Assembly (NCBI GenBank): GCA_958296045.1
Contig: CATQHT010000001.1
Coordinates: 248,001 to 312,000, forward strand
Source: Rhodothermales bacterium
Lineage (GTDB): Bacteria; Bacteroidota; Rhodothermia; Rhodothermales; Bin80
DNA length: 64,000 bases
Direction: 5' to 3'
Shown in pieces: positions 1 to 9,713 of this stretch. The position numbers and the translations under genes were made by a program. The notes beneath the pieces are model-generated. The model saw nothing but the letters and a program-made list of their open reading frames with translations. It did no database searches and was not told the DNA's origin. The first letter of the stretch is position 1; the number at the start of each line of letters is the position of its first letter.

Positions 1-263
1 GGTGCGGCTCTCGCCGCTCTGGGGCAACACGGTGGAGGCATGCCTAGCCATCTCGGAAGGGTCAGACCCGAGGCTGGATGTTGTGCGCCGCATTGTTGCT
101 CCGTAGAAAATCGAAATGCGGGAGACTTATCTCATGGCGTGCCTGTTCGGGCGAATTCGTGCGCCCAATCTAATCCAAAGTGGACGCCTGCGCTGGAGGG
201 TTCCAGGCCGCGTTATGGTGGTGACGTAGGCTGCCATGACTTGTGGTCGCTGGGAGTTGTTGG

Positions 264-795
264 CTAGAATGAAGGTGTGTCTTCCGGGTATTCCGGCACG
301 TTCACGTTAGCCAATTGCGTTCGCATCGAGTCGGCTGTCAGCTGGATGCGGTGTGCGTTGTGGACGAGGCGATCCAGGATAGCATCGGCGAGTGTAGGAT
401 TGTCCATGGCCTGATGCCAGCGTTCCACCGGGAACTTGATGGTAGCAATGGTGGAGCTGACCTAGTGTCAGTCATCCAAGAATTCCAGCAGATCATCTTG
501 CTGTACGCTGGTGGGTTTTTCCCAATCATCAAGAACCAGCACGGCAAGCCGCGACAAAGTACGCAGCAGCTTCAGGAGCCGGCCCGTACTCGCGCCAGAG
601 CAACGTCTTCGAGCATTCGTTGCAACCGGAAATAGTGCGCTTTAATGCCTTTCAGGCAGACGTTGGGGGGCCGCACACAGGCAAATCAATTCTTATCCAC
701 GCCGGTGGGGTCGGTGACGATCACATTTTGCTTTTGGCGCCCCCAGTCGCATCCGGCCAGATATGTTGCGCACACGGCAACGCCTTTTGGGAACG
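264..795 (-). pseudogene. IS21-family IstB ATPase, decayed 3' part
   Basis: Read on the minus strand, three separate frames give pieces typical of the IS21 helper ATPase IstB: VTDPTGVDKN near 700-730, a VLDDW-like Walker B piece followed by LLEFLDD near 480-540, and the C-terminal RIQLTADSMR near 315-345. The last frame stops at 264. No continuous frame joins them, so it is a frameshifted remnant. No istA transposase is visible in the window. The identification rests on motif order only. Confidence 0.65.
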
Positions 796-853
796 CGGCT
801 GGTGCGGCTCACGTTGTGCCCCACTAGGCGTGCTCGGGTACTGGCGATTCCCG

Positions 854-1696
854 CTACGTGGGCGGCCTCGTCCAACGATGCTTTGGCAGGTAGAGGACCA
901 GTCTGTCGCGCGTTCTGCGGGCTGCTTCGGCCGCGCCGATGGCAAAGTCGGCCCCGCCTTCCGCATAGAGGATGCTGCGGCTGCTGCTCACTATTATTGG
1001 GCCCGCTGCGGCTGCGCCCACATCTGACGGGTCGCCCCCCTGTGCACCAAGCCCTGGGATCAGGAATGGTTGCGTGGGGCAGACCCGTCGCAGCTCGCTG
1101 AGCGCGCCGGGGGCTGTAGCGCCCACCACCAGCCCGGCTGTGCCACGGCACTGCGAATCCCATCGGGCGATATATCGGGCCACACGCTCATACAGTCGCT
1201 CACTGCCGCACTGTGTTTCCTGAAAGTCTGCCGCACTTGGGTTGGAAGTGCGGGCGAGCACAAAAGCCGCCTTATCTGGATAGCCAAGGAAGGGGGCCAC
1301 AGCGTCGCTTCCCATGTACGGCGCCACGGTACACGCATCAAAGCCGAGGTCGTCCAGAATCGCGCGGGCGTAGTGGATTGCCGTATTACCGATGTCCCCG
1401 CGTTTGGCATCTGCGATGGTGACTGCATGCGCCGGGATCTGCGCCAGCGTTTGCCTGAGGACATCGTATCCGTACGGCCCCAGTGACTCAAAGAATGCGA
1501 AATTCAGTTTGTAGGCACATGCATATGGGGCTGTAGCATCAATGATGGCGGTCGTGAACGCCTTGACTGCTTCTGCGGTAGGGTAGGAGGCCGTCATGGA
1601 GGTCGGCATGCGTGCCGGGTCGGGGTCGATCCCAACGCAGAGCACCGAGCGGCTCAAGCTCTGCGACGCGGCGAGCTTGTCCAAAAAGCTTATCAT
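854..1696 (-). CDS. pyrF: Orotidine 5'-phosphate decarboxylase (type 2)
   Basis: Decarboxylates OMP to UMP, the last step of de novo pyrimidine synthesis, in the cytosol. The 280-residue product starts MISFLDKL; a longer frame exists upstream, but its extra 33 residues look unlike the family. It contains VGIDPDP near the N-terminus, the catalytic DAKRGDIG motif, then TVAPYMGSDAV and a phosphate-binding C-terminal GLGAQGGD. This pattern is the longer type 2 PyrF subfamily. It stands alone, flanked by decayed DNA on both sides, with no pyrimidine genes nearby. Confidence 0.92.
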   Translation of the reverse strand: MISFLDKLAASQSLSRSVLCVGIDPDPARMPTSMTASYPTAEAVKAFTTAIIDATAPYACAYKLNFAFFESLGPYGYDVLRQTLAQIPAHAVTIADAKRGDIGNTAIHYARAILDDLGFDACTVAPYMGSDAVAPFLGYPDKAAFVLARTSNPSAADFQETQCGSERLYERVARYIARWDSQCRGTAGLVVGATAPGALSELRRVCPTQPFLIPGLGAQGGDPSDVGAAAAGPIIVSSSRSILYAEGGADFAIGAAEAARRTRDRLVLYLPKHRWTRPPT

Positions 1697-2071
1697 GCAG
1701 TCGCGGGTCGCGCAGCAGGTCCTGGTGGAGCGCTCGAAGGTACGGCAATCATGAGAAGCCGCGCAGATCGGTGGGCAGCGTCCCTCCAGTGCCATCTACG
1801 TCTGCCGATCAATCCCAGCGAACATCTTGTCGGAAATCTCACGCCTGTAGGCCATGGGGGGACTAATGGCCGTTGTTGCCGTTGACTGGGTGCTGACAGC
1901 ACGAGCGCTTTAGCGTCGCCCGTCGGGCATGTCGGCCGTCTGCCCGAAGCCGCCACCGTTGCAGATGCGTGGCGGGAGGCCAACGGCCCAAGCTGCGGTA
2001 TTAGTGAATTCTAGGCGGCTCGGAGCCCCTCTTAATGGGAGGCGCTCCGTACTTTACTGGCTCAAACTACT
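1697..2071. other. Intergenic stretch, nothing recognised
   Basis: This gap separates the divergent pyrF and ybdK-like genes and must carry both promoters. No clear promoter box, repeat or conserved reading frame stands out; the short frames here show no family resemblance. Confidence 0.5.
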
Positions 2072-3232
2072 ATGGATGCCATGACCAGAGAGCCGAGCTT
2101 CACGATTGGTGTCGAAGAGGAGTATCTACTTGTTGAGCAGGATACTGGGCAGCTGATCAAGAAAGCCCCCCAGGGCATGTTGGACCGACTCAAATCTGTG
2201 CTGCAGGAGCAGGTGTCTCCCGAATTCCTGCAATCTCAGATTGAGGTCGGCACCCGCGTCTGCGGCACGTTGCAGGAAGTGCGCGCGGATCTGAAGCGCC
2301 TCAGGCGCGGTGTGGCCAGCATCGCACGCGAATACGGGTTAGCGATCATTGCTTCCTCTACCCATCCCGCAGCGCGGTATATGACTCAGCGCCCTACGCA
2401 AGGGGACCGGTATGCCATGCTGGCCCACAATATGCAAGTGGTGGCCCGCCGCATGGTCATCAGCGGCATGCATGTGCACGCCGCTGTAGAGGATGATGAC
2501 ATGCGCATCGATCTTATGAATCAGACGACGTACGTGCTGCCCCATCTCCTGGCGCTAAGCACCTCGTCGCCATTCTGGGAAGGAATAGATACAGGTCTTA
2601 TGTCCTACCGCATTGCGGTTTGGAATGAGCTTCCGAGGACAGGCTTGCCGGAATCGTTCGAGACTTTTGCGGAATACCACCGCCATGTGGAAATACTGGT
2701 CGATGCCGGCGTCATTGAGGACAGCACCAAGATCTGGTGGGACATTCGGCCCAGCGCGCGCTTTCCGACGCTGGAAATGAGGGTGGCGGACATCTGCACC
2801 CACTTAGAAGACGCCGTCTGTATCGCGGCGCTGTACGTCTGTTGGCTGCGCATGCTTTGGCGCCTGCGTCGCCGGAATCAGCGGTGGCGTGCGTATGCCA
2901 ACATGCTGATCTACGAAAACCGGTGGAGGGCGCAGCGTTATGGCATCGATGGCTCGCTCATTGACTACGGTCGGGGTCGTATGATTCCCTACCGACAGCT
3001 TCTCGATGAGCTTCTGGAGCGATTGATTCCAGACGCGCGCCACCTCGACTGTCTGGCGGAGGTCACGCATGCACGCACTATCCTTCAGCGGGGCACCAGC
3101 GCCCACTGGCAGCGCACGACCTACAAAGACGCGGTGGCGTCGGGCGCGACGCAGGAAGAGGCGATAAAGGCGGTGGTTGACATGCTGATTGAGGAAACGA
3201 TGAGAGGCGTCGACCCCAGAGCTACACCGTAG
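2072..3232 (+). CDS. YbdK-type carboxylate-amine ligase (GCS2 family)
   Basis: A 386-residue member of glutamate-cysteine ligase family 2. These enzymes make amide bonds between a carboxylate such as glutamate and an amine using ATP; the true substrate of YbdK-type proteins is usually unknown. FTIGVEEEYLLV at residues 10-21 carries the acidic metal/ATP ligands, ISGMHVHAAV around 133 is the conserved HVH region, and FPTLEMRVADICT around 235 is the second conserved block. A second ATG three codons in (2081) is equally plausible as start. It is monocistronic between decayed regions. Confidence 0.85.
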   Translation: MDAMTREPSFTIGVEEEYLLVEQDTGQLIKKAPQGMLDRLKSVLQEQVSPEFLQSQIEVGTRVCGTLQEVRADLKRLRRGVASIAREYGLAIIASSTHPAARYMTQRPTQGDRYAMLAHNMQVVARRMVISGMHVHAAVEDDDMRIDLMNQTTYVLPHLLALSTSSPFWEGIDTGLMSYRIAVWNELPRTGLPESFETFAEYHRHVEILVDAGVIEDSTKIWWDIRPSARFPTLEMRVADICTHLEDAVCIAALYVCWLRMLWRLRRRNQRWRAYANMLIYENRWRAQRYGIDGSLIDYGRGRMIPYRQLLDELLERLIPDARHLDCLAEVTHARTILQRGTSAHWQRTTYKDAVASGATQEEAIKAVVDMLIEETMRGVDPRATP

Positions 3233-3659
3233 GTGGCGCTCAGCGCCGTGGCACTCTCAGTTGGGGGCACTGCGCGCCACAATGAGCTGGTATGCTGGGT
3301 ACGGTGGCAGCGCAGACGTTGAAAAGGGAGAGTAGGGCTGCCCAATGGACTTGGCGCCGGGACCAGAAGACGCCACCTTGGTCAACGAGTTCAGTATCGG
3401 GCTGGTATCCTTCATTGCTGACCTTGATACTCCCACTGCTTCAGCAGCACGCTAGGTCGGTACGAACGGGTGGAGCCAGCAAGCTCCACCGCGCGCCGAG
3501 CGGCGTTGTTGTTAACGTGCTAGAAAGAGGACTACTATCTGCCCCTCGTCACACGCACCCGGAAGATCCGACGCACGACCTTGGTGGTACCCAAGGATTA
3601 CTTTTCCTGATGACCGAGCTAGCCATAATGGCTCCAGCCTGACGTCGAACTTGCGGCTG
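3233..3659. other. Intergenic/decayed stretch, nothing recognised
   Basis: Downstream of the YbdK-type gene. Short frames occur on both strands but none resembles a known family. It borders a decayed kinase gene and may contain its eroded 3' end. Confidence 0.4.
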
Positions 3660-5093
3660 TCTGCTTGAAGATCAGTGCGTTTGTCGCCAATGGAGTATCG
3701 GTTTCCAGAATCCGGGAAGGTGTACCACCTGGGTCACAGCCTCCTGCCCGTAGAAAAACGCTGCGATGTGCCGTGCATCATCGTCTCTGCGTCCCACGGA
3801 TCCATGGTCAATGTGAGCGGCGCCTTGCTAGGAACTGTGCATTACCGTGACCGACTTTGGCTCATAACCGGTGCTCGAGACATTTAGCTCGTACGTACCT
3901 GGTAGCAGTGGTATACCGGCTGTGTTTGTAAGCTGCTCCGCACCCCCTAAAGAGTGTGCCAGCGCACCGAAAGGAAGACCGAACAGCGTAACACGAGTCC
4001 GAATCTCGCGCACGCTAAAGGCGCCCGACGACGGTAGCAGCACGCTTGCGACCACGATGAATGGACGTTTCCGCTACCGGGGTTTCGCAGAGTTCGATAC
4101 CATGTTGCACCGCCATTTGCGGTGCTAAAGGCGTCTCCAGGGCCGGCGACCTTTCCTTCCTGCTGTCGCCACGGCCGTCGCTGGCTGTGGAGGTCATCTG
4201 CCCGTCGGTCAGGGCAGTGAGTAGTTCGTCACACCCAGGAATGCAGTCAGAATTCCTTAGGTCCAAGCACCGACCAATGGACTCGAGCAGCTCTTGTGAA
4301 AACCGCCTGCCCCTGGCAAGCCTTTGCCTGTACTTACGGATCAGGGTTGTCTTGTGGACGGCCCTGAGGCATGTGTCTAGATCCAAGGCGCCGTCATCAG
4401 CTGCCATATTGCTGCCGCAAGCCACCATCCTCTACATCAGTATGCCAACGGTATAAAGGTCGTTTCAAAGGCCGGATTCACCCTTTCCAGCACCATAAGC
4501 GGCAATGGACGACACCCGCGGGGCCTGTTCCTCAGCCACGCCGCAATCGATCACGATGGTCTCGCCATCCTTTTGCAAGACAAGGACATTGTCCCCGTGA
4601 ATGTCGCGAAGGTATACACCAGCGGCTTGAACCTGCCAGAAACCATCCAACAGCGAGCAACATGTGGAGCAGCTCGTCTTCCGTAAACCGCCTGCCTGTC
4701 GTGCGCTAGCGAGTAATGAATTCGGAAAGCGGCTTGCCTCTCACATAACCCATCACCAGATAAGCCGTACCGTGCGCTTTGAAAAGATCGAGGCAGATCG
4801 CCACACCAGGATAATCGCGCAGCAATTTCGACGTGCGCCCCTCGGTGGTGAACTTCTGAGCGAGCGGTTAAATGACGCGGCCCACGCGCTGCTGTGCGGC
4901 TTGACGAAGCCATTAATCCGTCGGACATAGCGCCGGGGAAAACACGCTATTGTGGCGACGTCTGTATCCAGCGATTTATGGCACCTAGGAACACGGCACC
5001 ATAAGAGTCTCTCCCGAGCAGCCGCTTGATTTCGCAGCCGACGAGCAGGGAGCCACTATCCAGATAGGAATCAGAAGGCGAGGTTCGGACCAT
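3660..5093 (-). pseudogene. Ser/Thr protein kinase with PEGA domain, frameshifted
   Basis: Minus-strand pieces in different frames line up as one kinase. Starting from an ATG at 5093 there is a glycine-loop segment (RLLGRDSYGAVFLG). A hinge-like segment YLVMGYVRGKPLSEF lies near 4720-4770. The catalytic loop and metal motif read as RDIHGDNVLV ... IDCGVA near 4540-4620. A C-lobe segment with CDELLTAL follows near 4200-4230. A PEGA-like stretch GTYELNVSSTGYEPKSVTV lies near 3840-3900. The DFG motif reads DCG and several frameshifts separate the parts, so the gene is almost certainly dead. In life it would have been a cytosolic or membrane-attached signalling kinase. Confidence 0.6.
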
Positions 5094-5457
5094 CGGAAGG
5101 GGCAGAAAGTGCTAACGATTCAGGTGCAGACTGCGGATCCCAATGGGGAATCGTCGACTCGGGAGCCTTGGGCTCTGTCGTCGCTGGGCGCAGGTGGTTT
5201 GCACGTAAGGCCATTACCGGGCCCGTGGCAGAGGCCCATTCGTTCTGGTGGATTGATGCATGCCTGCCATCGCAATCTGGAGACCCTTGGACCGAATTCT
5301 TGGGAGCATTCCAATGGACGGGCACACGTTCCACCAAGGCTGCACAGTCTTTCTTGAGAGGACATGATGCGTACTGCCATAGCAGGGTACCCGCGCCATG
5401 CTCATCTGCCCGCATTCACCGGCAATTACGACGGTCCATCAGCAATCCAGAACCAGG
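5094..5457. other. Decayed stretch between kinase remnant and orfA
   Basis: Frames on both strands are short and unrecognisable. It could contain eroded orfB sequence belonging to the orfA gene to its right, but no IS3 integrase motif is visible. Confidence 0.35.
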
Positions 5458-5955
5458 TCAGTGACCATCGAGCCCGGAGTCCTGGATATCGAATCCATAG
5501 CTCTGACCAATTGCGTGCTGCACATCGATAATGAGCTCTGACATGAGCAGGCGGCGCTCCAGCTCAGCGGTTTCCCGCTTCGCCGCATCTTTTTCGGCCA
5601 TGACCCTCTTGCACTCTTCCTCACTCGGTACCTCGACTGCCAAGCGGTGCTCCAACTCAGCGGTTTTCTGCACTGACGATGCTCTTGCTGCCACGATGTC
5701 CTCCAGCTCTTTGGCTTTCCGTATTCCTGCTGCTAAACGGCCTTCAGCCTTTTGTTTTCGCCAGTTGCTGAGCTGGAATAAGCTTAGATCTTCCCTTTGG
5801 AGCAACTCGTCCAGCTCGGCCTTGTTGTCCTTGCAGGCATCCGCATGATCAAGGATGCGCAGCTTGCGCAGAATCGAATTCCGTCGGCGTTCTGTTTTCA
5901 GCGTAATCTCCAGATCAGGCCTTCCACTTGTCGACTTCTTCTTTTCAGTACTCAT
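5458..5955 (-). CDS. Orphan IS3-type transposase OrfA homologue
   Basis: A 165-residue helical protein starting MSTEKKKS. The block LQREDLSLFQLSNWRKQKAEG resembles the helix-turn-helix of long IS3-type OrfA proteins (LRREGLYSSHL..WR.QR). A coiled region rich in AELE follows, and SELIIDVQHAIGQSYGFDI matches the usual OrfA ending (AE.IIDVQKK...LG). The OrfB integrase expected downstream is absent. It is either a remnant or a domesticated DNA-binding protein. The longer frame upstream of 5955 looks non-coding. Confidence 0.55.
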   Translation of the reverse strand: MSTEKKKSTSGRPDLEITLKTERRRNSILRKLRILDHADACKDNKAELDELLQREDLSLFQLSNWRKQKAEGRLAAGIRKAKELEDIVAARASSVQKTAELEHRLAVEVPSEEECKRVMAEKDAAKRETAELERRLLMSELIIDVQHAIGQSYGFDIQDSGLDGH

Positions 5956-6452
5956 AGCTGAACGGGTATGTAATATAGATGGCCGGTAGCCAAGCGTATG
6001 AAGTAGCTCATGCTCAGCGTGTACGATACGCTGTTCGGTGCCACGAGCTGCACTTATCGGTGGCTGCCCAGAGGGCAGCACCGGACCAAGCCCTATGGTG
6101 CAAGCGCACTGGTATGGTGCTCTTGTTAACTACCAGCAACATTGCTGAAGGACAATATAGTGCCCTGTGCACTGATCCTTTCCCCAAAAGGGCACGGCGT
6201 ATTGGCGAACGAGCTCTGTAGGGAGGACCCGCAGAATGCGCCTTCAGTCAAACAGAAGGGGTCGCGATCATGATGCCGAGCTGCTCAATGGCGACAATGA
6301 ATCGGGAATGGTCCTGAAACGCCTTCGCGTTTACGGTACCCCTCTCCCCAGCACAACCACGGACCCCACAGCCTGCAGTGGCTTCTGAAAATCACCATCA
6401 AGCTGGTGACTTGGGGCGCCAGAAGGAGCGAGGCGTCTATGGAATGCGCTGG
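5956..6452. other. Intergenic stretch, nothing recognised
   Basis: About 500 bases between the orfA homologue and the DUF4249 gene. No motif, repeat or credible reading frame seen on either strand. Confidence 0.45.
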
Positions 6453-7346
6453 CTACTCCACGACGGTGAACCGCTGCGACACGCGGGCTTGGCTGCCAAA
6501 TATGCCGTGCGCGCCCCTAATATGCGACAGCGGGTTGGGTATCTCTCCCGGACCGAAGGTGGAGCCGTTCTCCTGAGTACTGCGGGAACGCTCAAAGTCG
6601 TAGAGATTGTCATCGAGCGCATTGATGTGGAGGATATTCGGTCCGTAAAAGTTGATTCCGATCCACGGGTACCGGACAGACAACGTTCCGTCTGGATTCA
6701 CATCATAGTTGTCCTCATTGACGATCGGTGACGAGCTGATTCGCAAATCATCCAAGGATTGGCCATCGCCGTTATCGTATCGCTCTCTGGCGAACGGCAC
6801 TAGGTTGCCCTCGAACGGCTCAATAGACTCGGTAACGAAAATGAAATAAGACTGGTCGCGCCCCTCGTATTCGCTCGGCGTGATGCGAAGAATGAGCTGA
6901 TCCCCACTCTGGTATTCCAATGCGCTGTGACTCGCCTCTATCACGCGGAACGTGTCTGGCACTAGGGTCGAAGCGGTGATGACCTCATCGGAACCTGCTG
7001 GCTGAACCGTCAGATCGTAGCGGTGGAGCGGCAATACGGGCCATGCGTAATCTGCAGCCGTGTACAGGCCTGGCACATCCTCAACCCCTTCGTATAGCAC
7101 CTCCTCATTGGCCACCGCACCCGATACCCGAATCGTGATGGTAGCACCAAGCTCTGCCTGTGCCTCGAACGAATACGGAGCATCTAGGGAACCCACACGG
7201 CTGAGCAATAGCGGTGGCATCGGGTCCCCAGCAACAAACACCGACTCGACGACATACTCCGTCTCCAGCTCCCGACTGCCGGTCGCATCGCATCCCATCC
7301 AAGAAAGGACAGTGAAAGCCACTATGGCATATGACCTAGTACGCAT
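6453..7346 (-). CDS. DUF4249-type outer-membrane-associated lipoprotein
   Basis: A 297-residue predicted lipoprotein. The N-terminus MRTRSYAIVAFTVLSWMGC is a signal peptide ending in a lipobox cysteine. The beta-rich body with ...TASTLVPDTF... and the ending ...GIFGSQARVSQRF matches DUF4249, which in Bacteroidota is commonly encoded directly downstream of a TonB-dependent receptor. Here it begins 15 bases after that receptor's stop. It is likely a surface partner of the receptor; the ligand is unknown. An ATG two codons upstream (7352) is an alternative start. Confidence 0.8.
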   Translation of the reverse strand: MRTRSYAIVAFTVLSWMGCDATGSRELETEYVVESVFVAGDPMPPLLLSRVGSLDAPYSFEAQAELGATITIRVSGAVANEEVLYEGVEDVPGLYTAADYAWPVLPLHRYDLTVQPAGSDEVITASTLVPDTFRVIEASHSALEYQSGDQLILRITPSEYEGRDQSYFIFVTESIEPFEGNLVPFARERYDNGDGQSLDDLRISSSPIVNEDNYDVNPDGTLSVRYPWIGINFYGPNILHINALDDNLYDFERSRSTQENGSTFGPGEIPNPLSHIRGAHGIFGSQARVSQRFTVVE

Positions 7347-7360
7347 TACCATGGCGACGG

Positions 7361-9712
7361 TCAGAACGATAGCGAAAATGAGATGTTGGGCAATGGAATA
7401 GGGATCTGCGGTACTACCGTCTCGCCTACCTCCCCATTCTCCTCCACATCGTATATCGTGAACCAAATGTTGCGCCGCATATAAGCGTTAACGACCTGAA
7501 TCTGGAGCTCATAGTCCGCAAACCCGAAAAAGCGCCCGCGCCTGCGCACGCCGATGTCCAGACGGTGGTAGGCCGGAAGGCGCGCGGCATTGAGGCTCGG
7601 AGACAAAAGCACTGTCGTCTCCGGCTGACCAAGCGCTAGCTCCGTAAGGTACAAATGGTACCGGGCCACCGGCTCGGTATAGGCCTGACCTGTAGCATAC
7701 GTAAAGACCGCACTGGCTATCCACTGACGTCCCAGATCGTAGCTTGCCACCGCCTTCAGGTCGTGCAGACGGTCATACTTGGGTGGATACCCAGCGGCGA
7801 CGCCGCGGTTGTTGGTGTTGATAGTCGGAAAGGTGCGCTCGGTCTGGCCCAGCGTATAAGAGACGAATCCGAAAAGGCGACCGCGAGTGCGCTGCACCAG
7901 AAGCTCAAAGCCGCGTGCCCAGCCCCGGCCGAAAAGGAATAAGTCCTTGTAAGAAAATCCCGCCGCATCGGTAAGAAATGGGTCCGGCTCAAACAAGTCT
8001 CGCATCGTGCGATAGTATACCTCCGCGTCGAGCGTTAAGCCAGGACGTACCGTCACCTTGGCTCCCAGGATGGCCTGATCCCCGTACGCCGGCTGCACAC
8101 CCTCGGCGCTGGTGAGCCAGAAATCAAAGCCGGAAAACGTCTCGTTGGTTACTAGCGTCAGGTACTGGTAATAGCGGCCCAGCGCCGCCTGCAGCCGGAT
8201 GCGATTGCTGGCGTAGTACTCTGCAGACAGGCGCGGCGCTAGGCGAACGTGGCGACCATCCTGCAGATAGCTGCCCCGAAACCCGGTCCGAACCATCCAG
8301 CGGCGCGACGGACGCCATGTGTTCTGCACATACACCGAGGCGTAGCTGACACGGCGGCGCCACGAAAATGCCTGTGTGCGGTCGAAAAATGTGCGCAAGG
8401 GCGCAATAAACTGGCCAGCCCAGAAGCCGGCCTCCCACTCGCTTTTGGCGCCGACATAATACTGTACATCCCCGCGAACACTGGTGTCGTAGATGCGGTT
8501 ATCCTGCCGAATCTCCGTGCCGCCGAAAAACGCTCGCGGCGAAGAGAAATAGGCTGAGTTGGTCAGCGTGACGTTGGTCAGGAGCTGCTCGGTGAACAGG
8601 TGAGTCAGCGTGCCCGTCACGGTGCTGTTGCCGTAGCGGAGGTTCAGACTGGCATCATCGAGCAAGTCCAACGTCAGCTGATCCGCCCCGCGATACCCGG
8701 AAATCGTTAGCCGGTTGTTGGCCGTCAAATCAAAGTTGACCTTAGCATTGAGGTCGTAGAAATAGAATTTCTCTGGGATACCCTGCGTGCCGCGGAATGC
8801 CCCAAGAAGCGGCTCAAGTGTAGAACGCCGCGCAGCAAACATGTACGACCCCATTGGATGCGGCCCCTCCACAATGGCGCGCGACGCCAACAAACCAAGG
8901 CTTATTCCCCCGTGCAACTCCCGCCGGTTGCCATCCTTGTTGGTGACCTCCAGAACGGATCCGAGACTGCCCCCGTACGAAGCCGGAAACCCGCCCTTAA
9001 ACAATCGGACATCCTTGATGGCATCTGTATTAAACGTGGAAAACACCCCGAAGAAGTGACTCGGGTTGTAGATCTTAGTTCGATCCAAGAGGATGTTCGT
9101 CTGACCCGGATTGCCGCCCCGCACATACAGGCCGCTGGAATAGTCGGATGCGGCCTTAACACCAGGAAGCAGCTGCAGCGTCCGGAACAGGTCCGGCTCG
9201 AACACGGCTGGCAATAGTTTGATCGTCTCCGTGTTCAGCGCGCTGACGCCAATGCGGCGCGCTTCGTCGTCTATCGCCTGATCCGCGGTGACCACTACCT
9301 CTCCGACGGTGGAGGCCGCAGGTTGGAGAGCCAAGTCAAGGCGCAGCTGCTGACCTGCGACAAGCGTCAGCTCACGCTCAACCGTGAGGTATCCCACATA
9401 CGTGCATCGCAAACGAAGCTGGCCTGCAGGGAGGTCCGCAAGCGCGTAGTAACCGGAAGTGTTGGTTGATGCGCCCCGTTGCAGTGCTTCAACGTAGAAG
9501 TTGGCCGCAATCAGCGACTCGCCGGTTTCGGCGTCTGTCACAAATCCGCTGATAGAGGCGCCCTGCTGGGCGAAGGCGGTCTGGATACCAGTCCAGAAAA
9601 TCAGAACGACAGCCAGTAGGGTGACCCGCCCTATTTGATGCAATGGGCAGCGATGCGCGGTATATTCGGTGCACGGTGACACGCGATGGCGCGCTTCTTT
9701 GTTTCTGGACAT
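7361..9712 (-). CDS. TonB-dependent receptor with carboxypeptidase-regulatory-like domain
   Basis: A 783-residue outer-membrane transporter. A signal peptide ending near AFAQQ is followed by a beta-sandwich (SGFVTDAETGESLIAANFYVE...). A plug domain contains LYVRGGNPGQTNILLDRTKIYN and a TonB-plug segment with AIKDVRLFKGGFPASYGG. A 22-strand-type barrel ends ...NISFSLSF with a terminal phenylalanine. The chosen start lies one base after the serS stop and leaves a good signal peptide. With the DUF4249 gene downstream it forms a two-gene uptake module; substrate unknown. Confidence 0.9.
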   Translation of the reverse strand: MSRNKEARHRVSPCTEYTAHRCPLHQIGRVTLLAVVLIFWTGIQTAFAQQGASISGFVTDAETGESLIAANFYVEALQRGASTNTSGYYALADLPAGQLRLRCTYVGYLTVERELTLVAGQQLRLDLALQPAASTVGEVVVTADQAIDDEARRIGVSALNTETIKLLPAVFEPDLFRTLQLLPGVKAASDYSSGLYVRGGNPGQTNILLDRTKIYNPSHFFGVFSTFNTDAIKDVRLFKGGFPASYGGSLGSVLEVTNKDGNRRELHGGISLGLLASRAIVEGPHPMGSYMFAARRSTLEPLLGAFRGTQGIPEKFYFYDLNAKVNFDLTANNRLTISGYRGADQLTLDLLDDASLNLRYGNSTVTGTLTHLFTEQLLTNVTLTNSAYFSSPRAFFGGTEIRQDNRIYDTSVRGDVQYYVGAKSEWEAGFWAGQFIAPLRTFFDRTQAFSWRRRVSYASVYVQNTWRPSRRWMVRTGFRGSYLQDGRHVRLAPRLSAEYYASNRIRLQAALGRYYQYLTLVTNETFSGFDFWLTSAEGVQPAYGDQAILGAKVTVRPGLTLDAEVYYRTMRDLFEPDPFLTDAAGFSYKDLFLFGRGWARGFELLVQRTRGRLFGFVSYTLGQTERTFPTINTNNRGVAAGYPPKYDRLHDLKAVASYDLGRQWIASAVFTYATGQAYTEPVARYHLYLTELALGQPETTVLLSPSLNAARLPAYHRLDIGVRRRGRFFGFADYELQIQVVNAYMRRNIWFTIYDVEENGEVGETVVPQIPIPLPNISFSLSF

Positions 9713-9713
9713 G

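Noticed and set aside
1-263. Coding region at the left edge
   Set aside because: The 75-residue frame at 40-267 has no family resemblance and lies beside an IS21 remnant.
693-1163. 156-residue minus-strand frame inside pyrF
   Set aside because: Low-quality Arg-rich composition; overlaps the well-supported pyrF frame.
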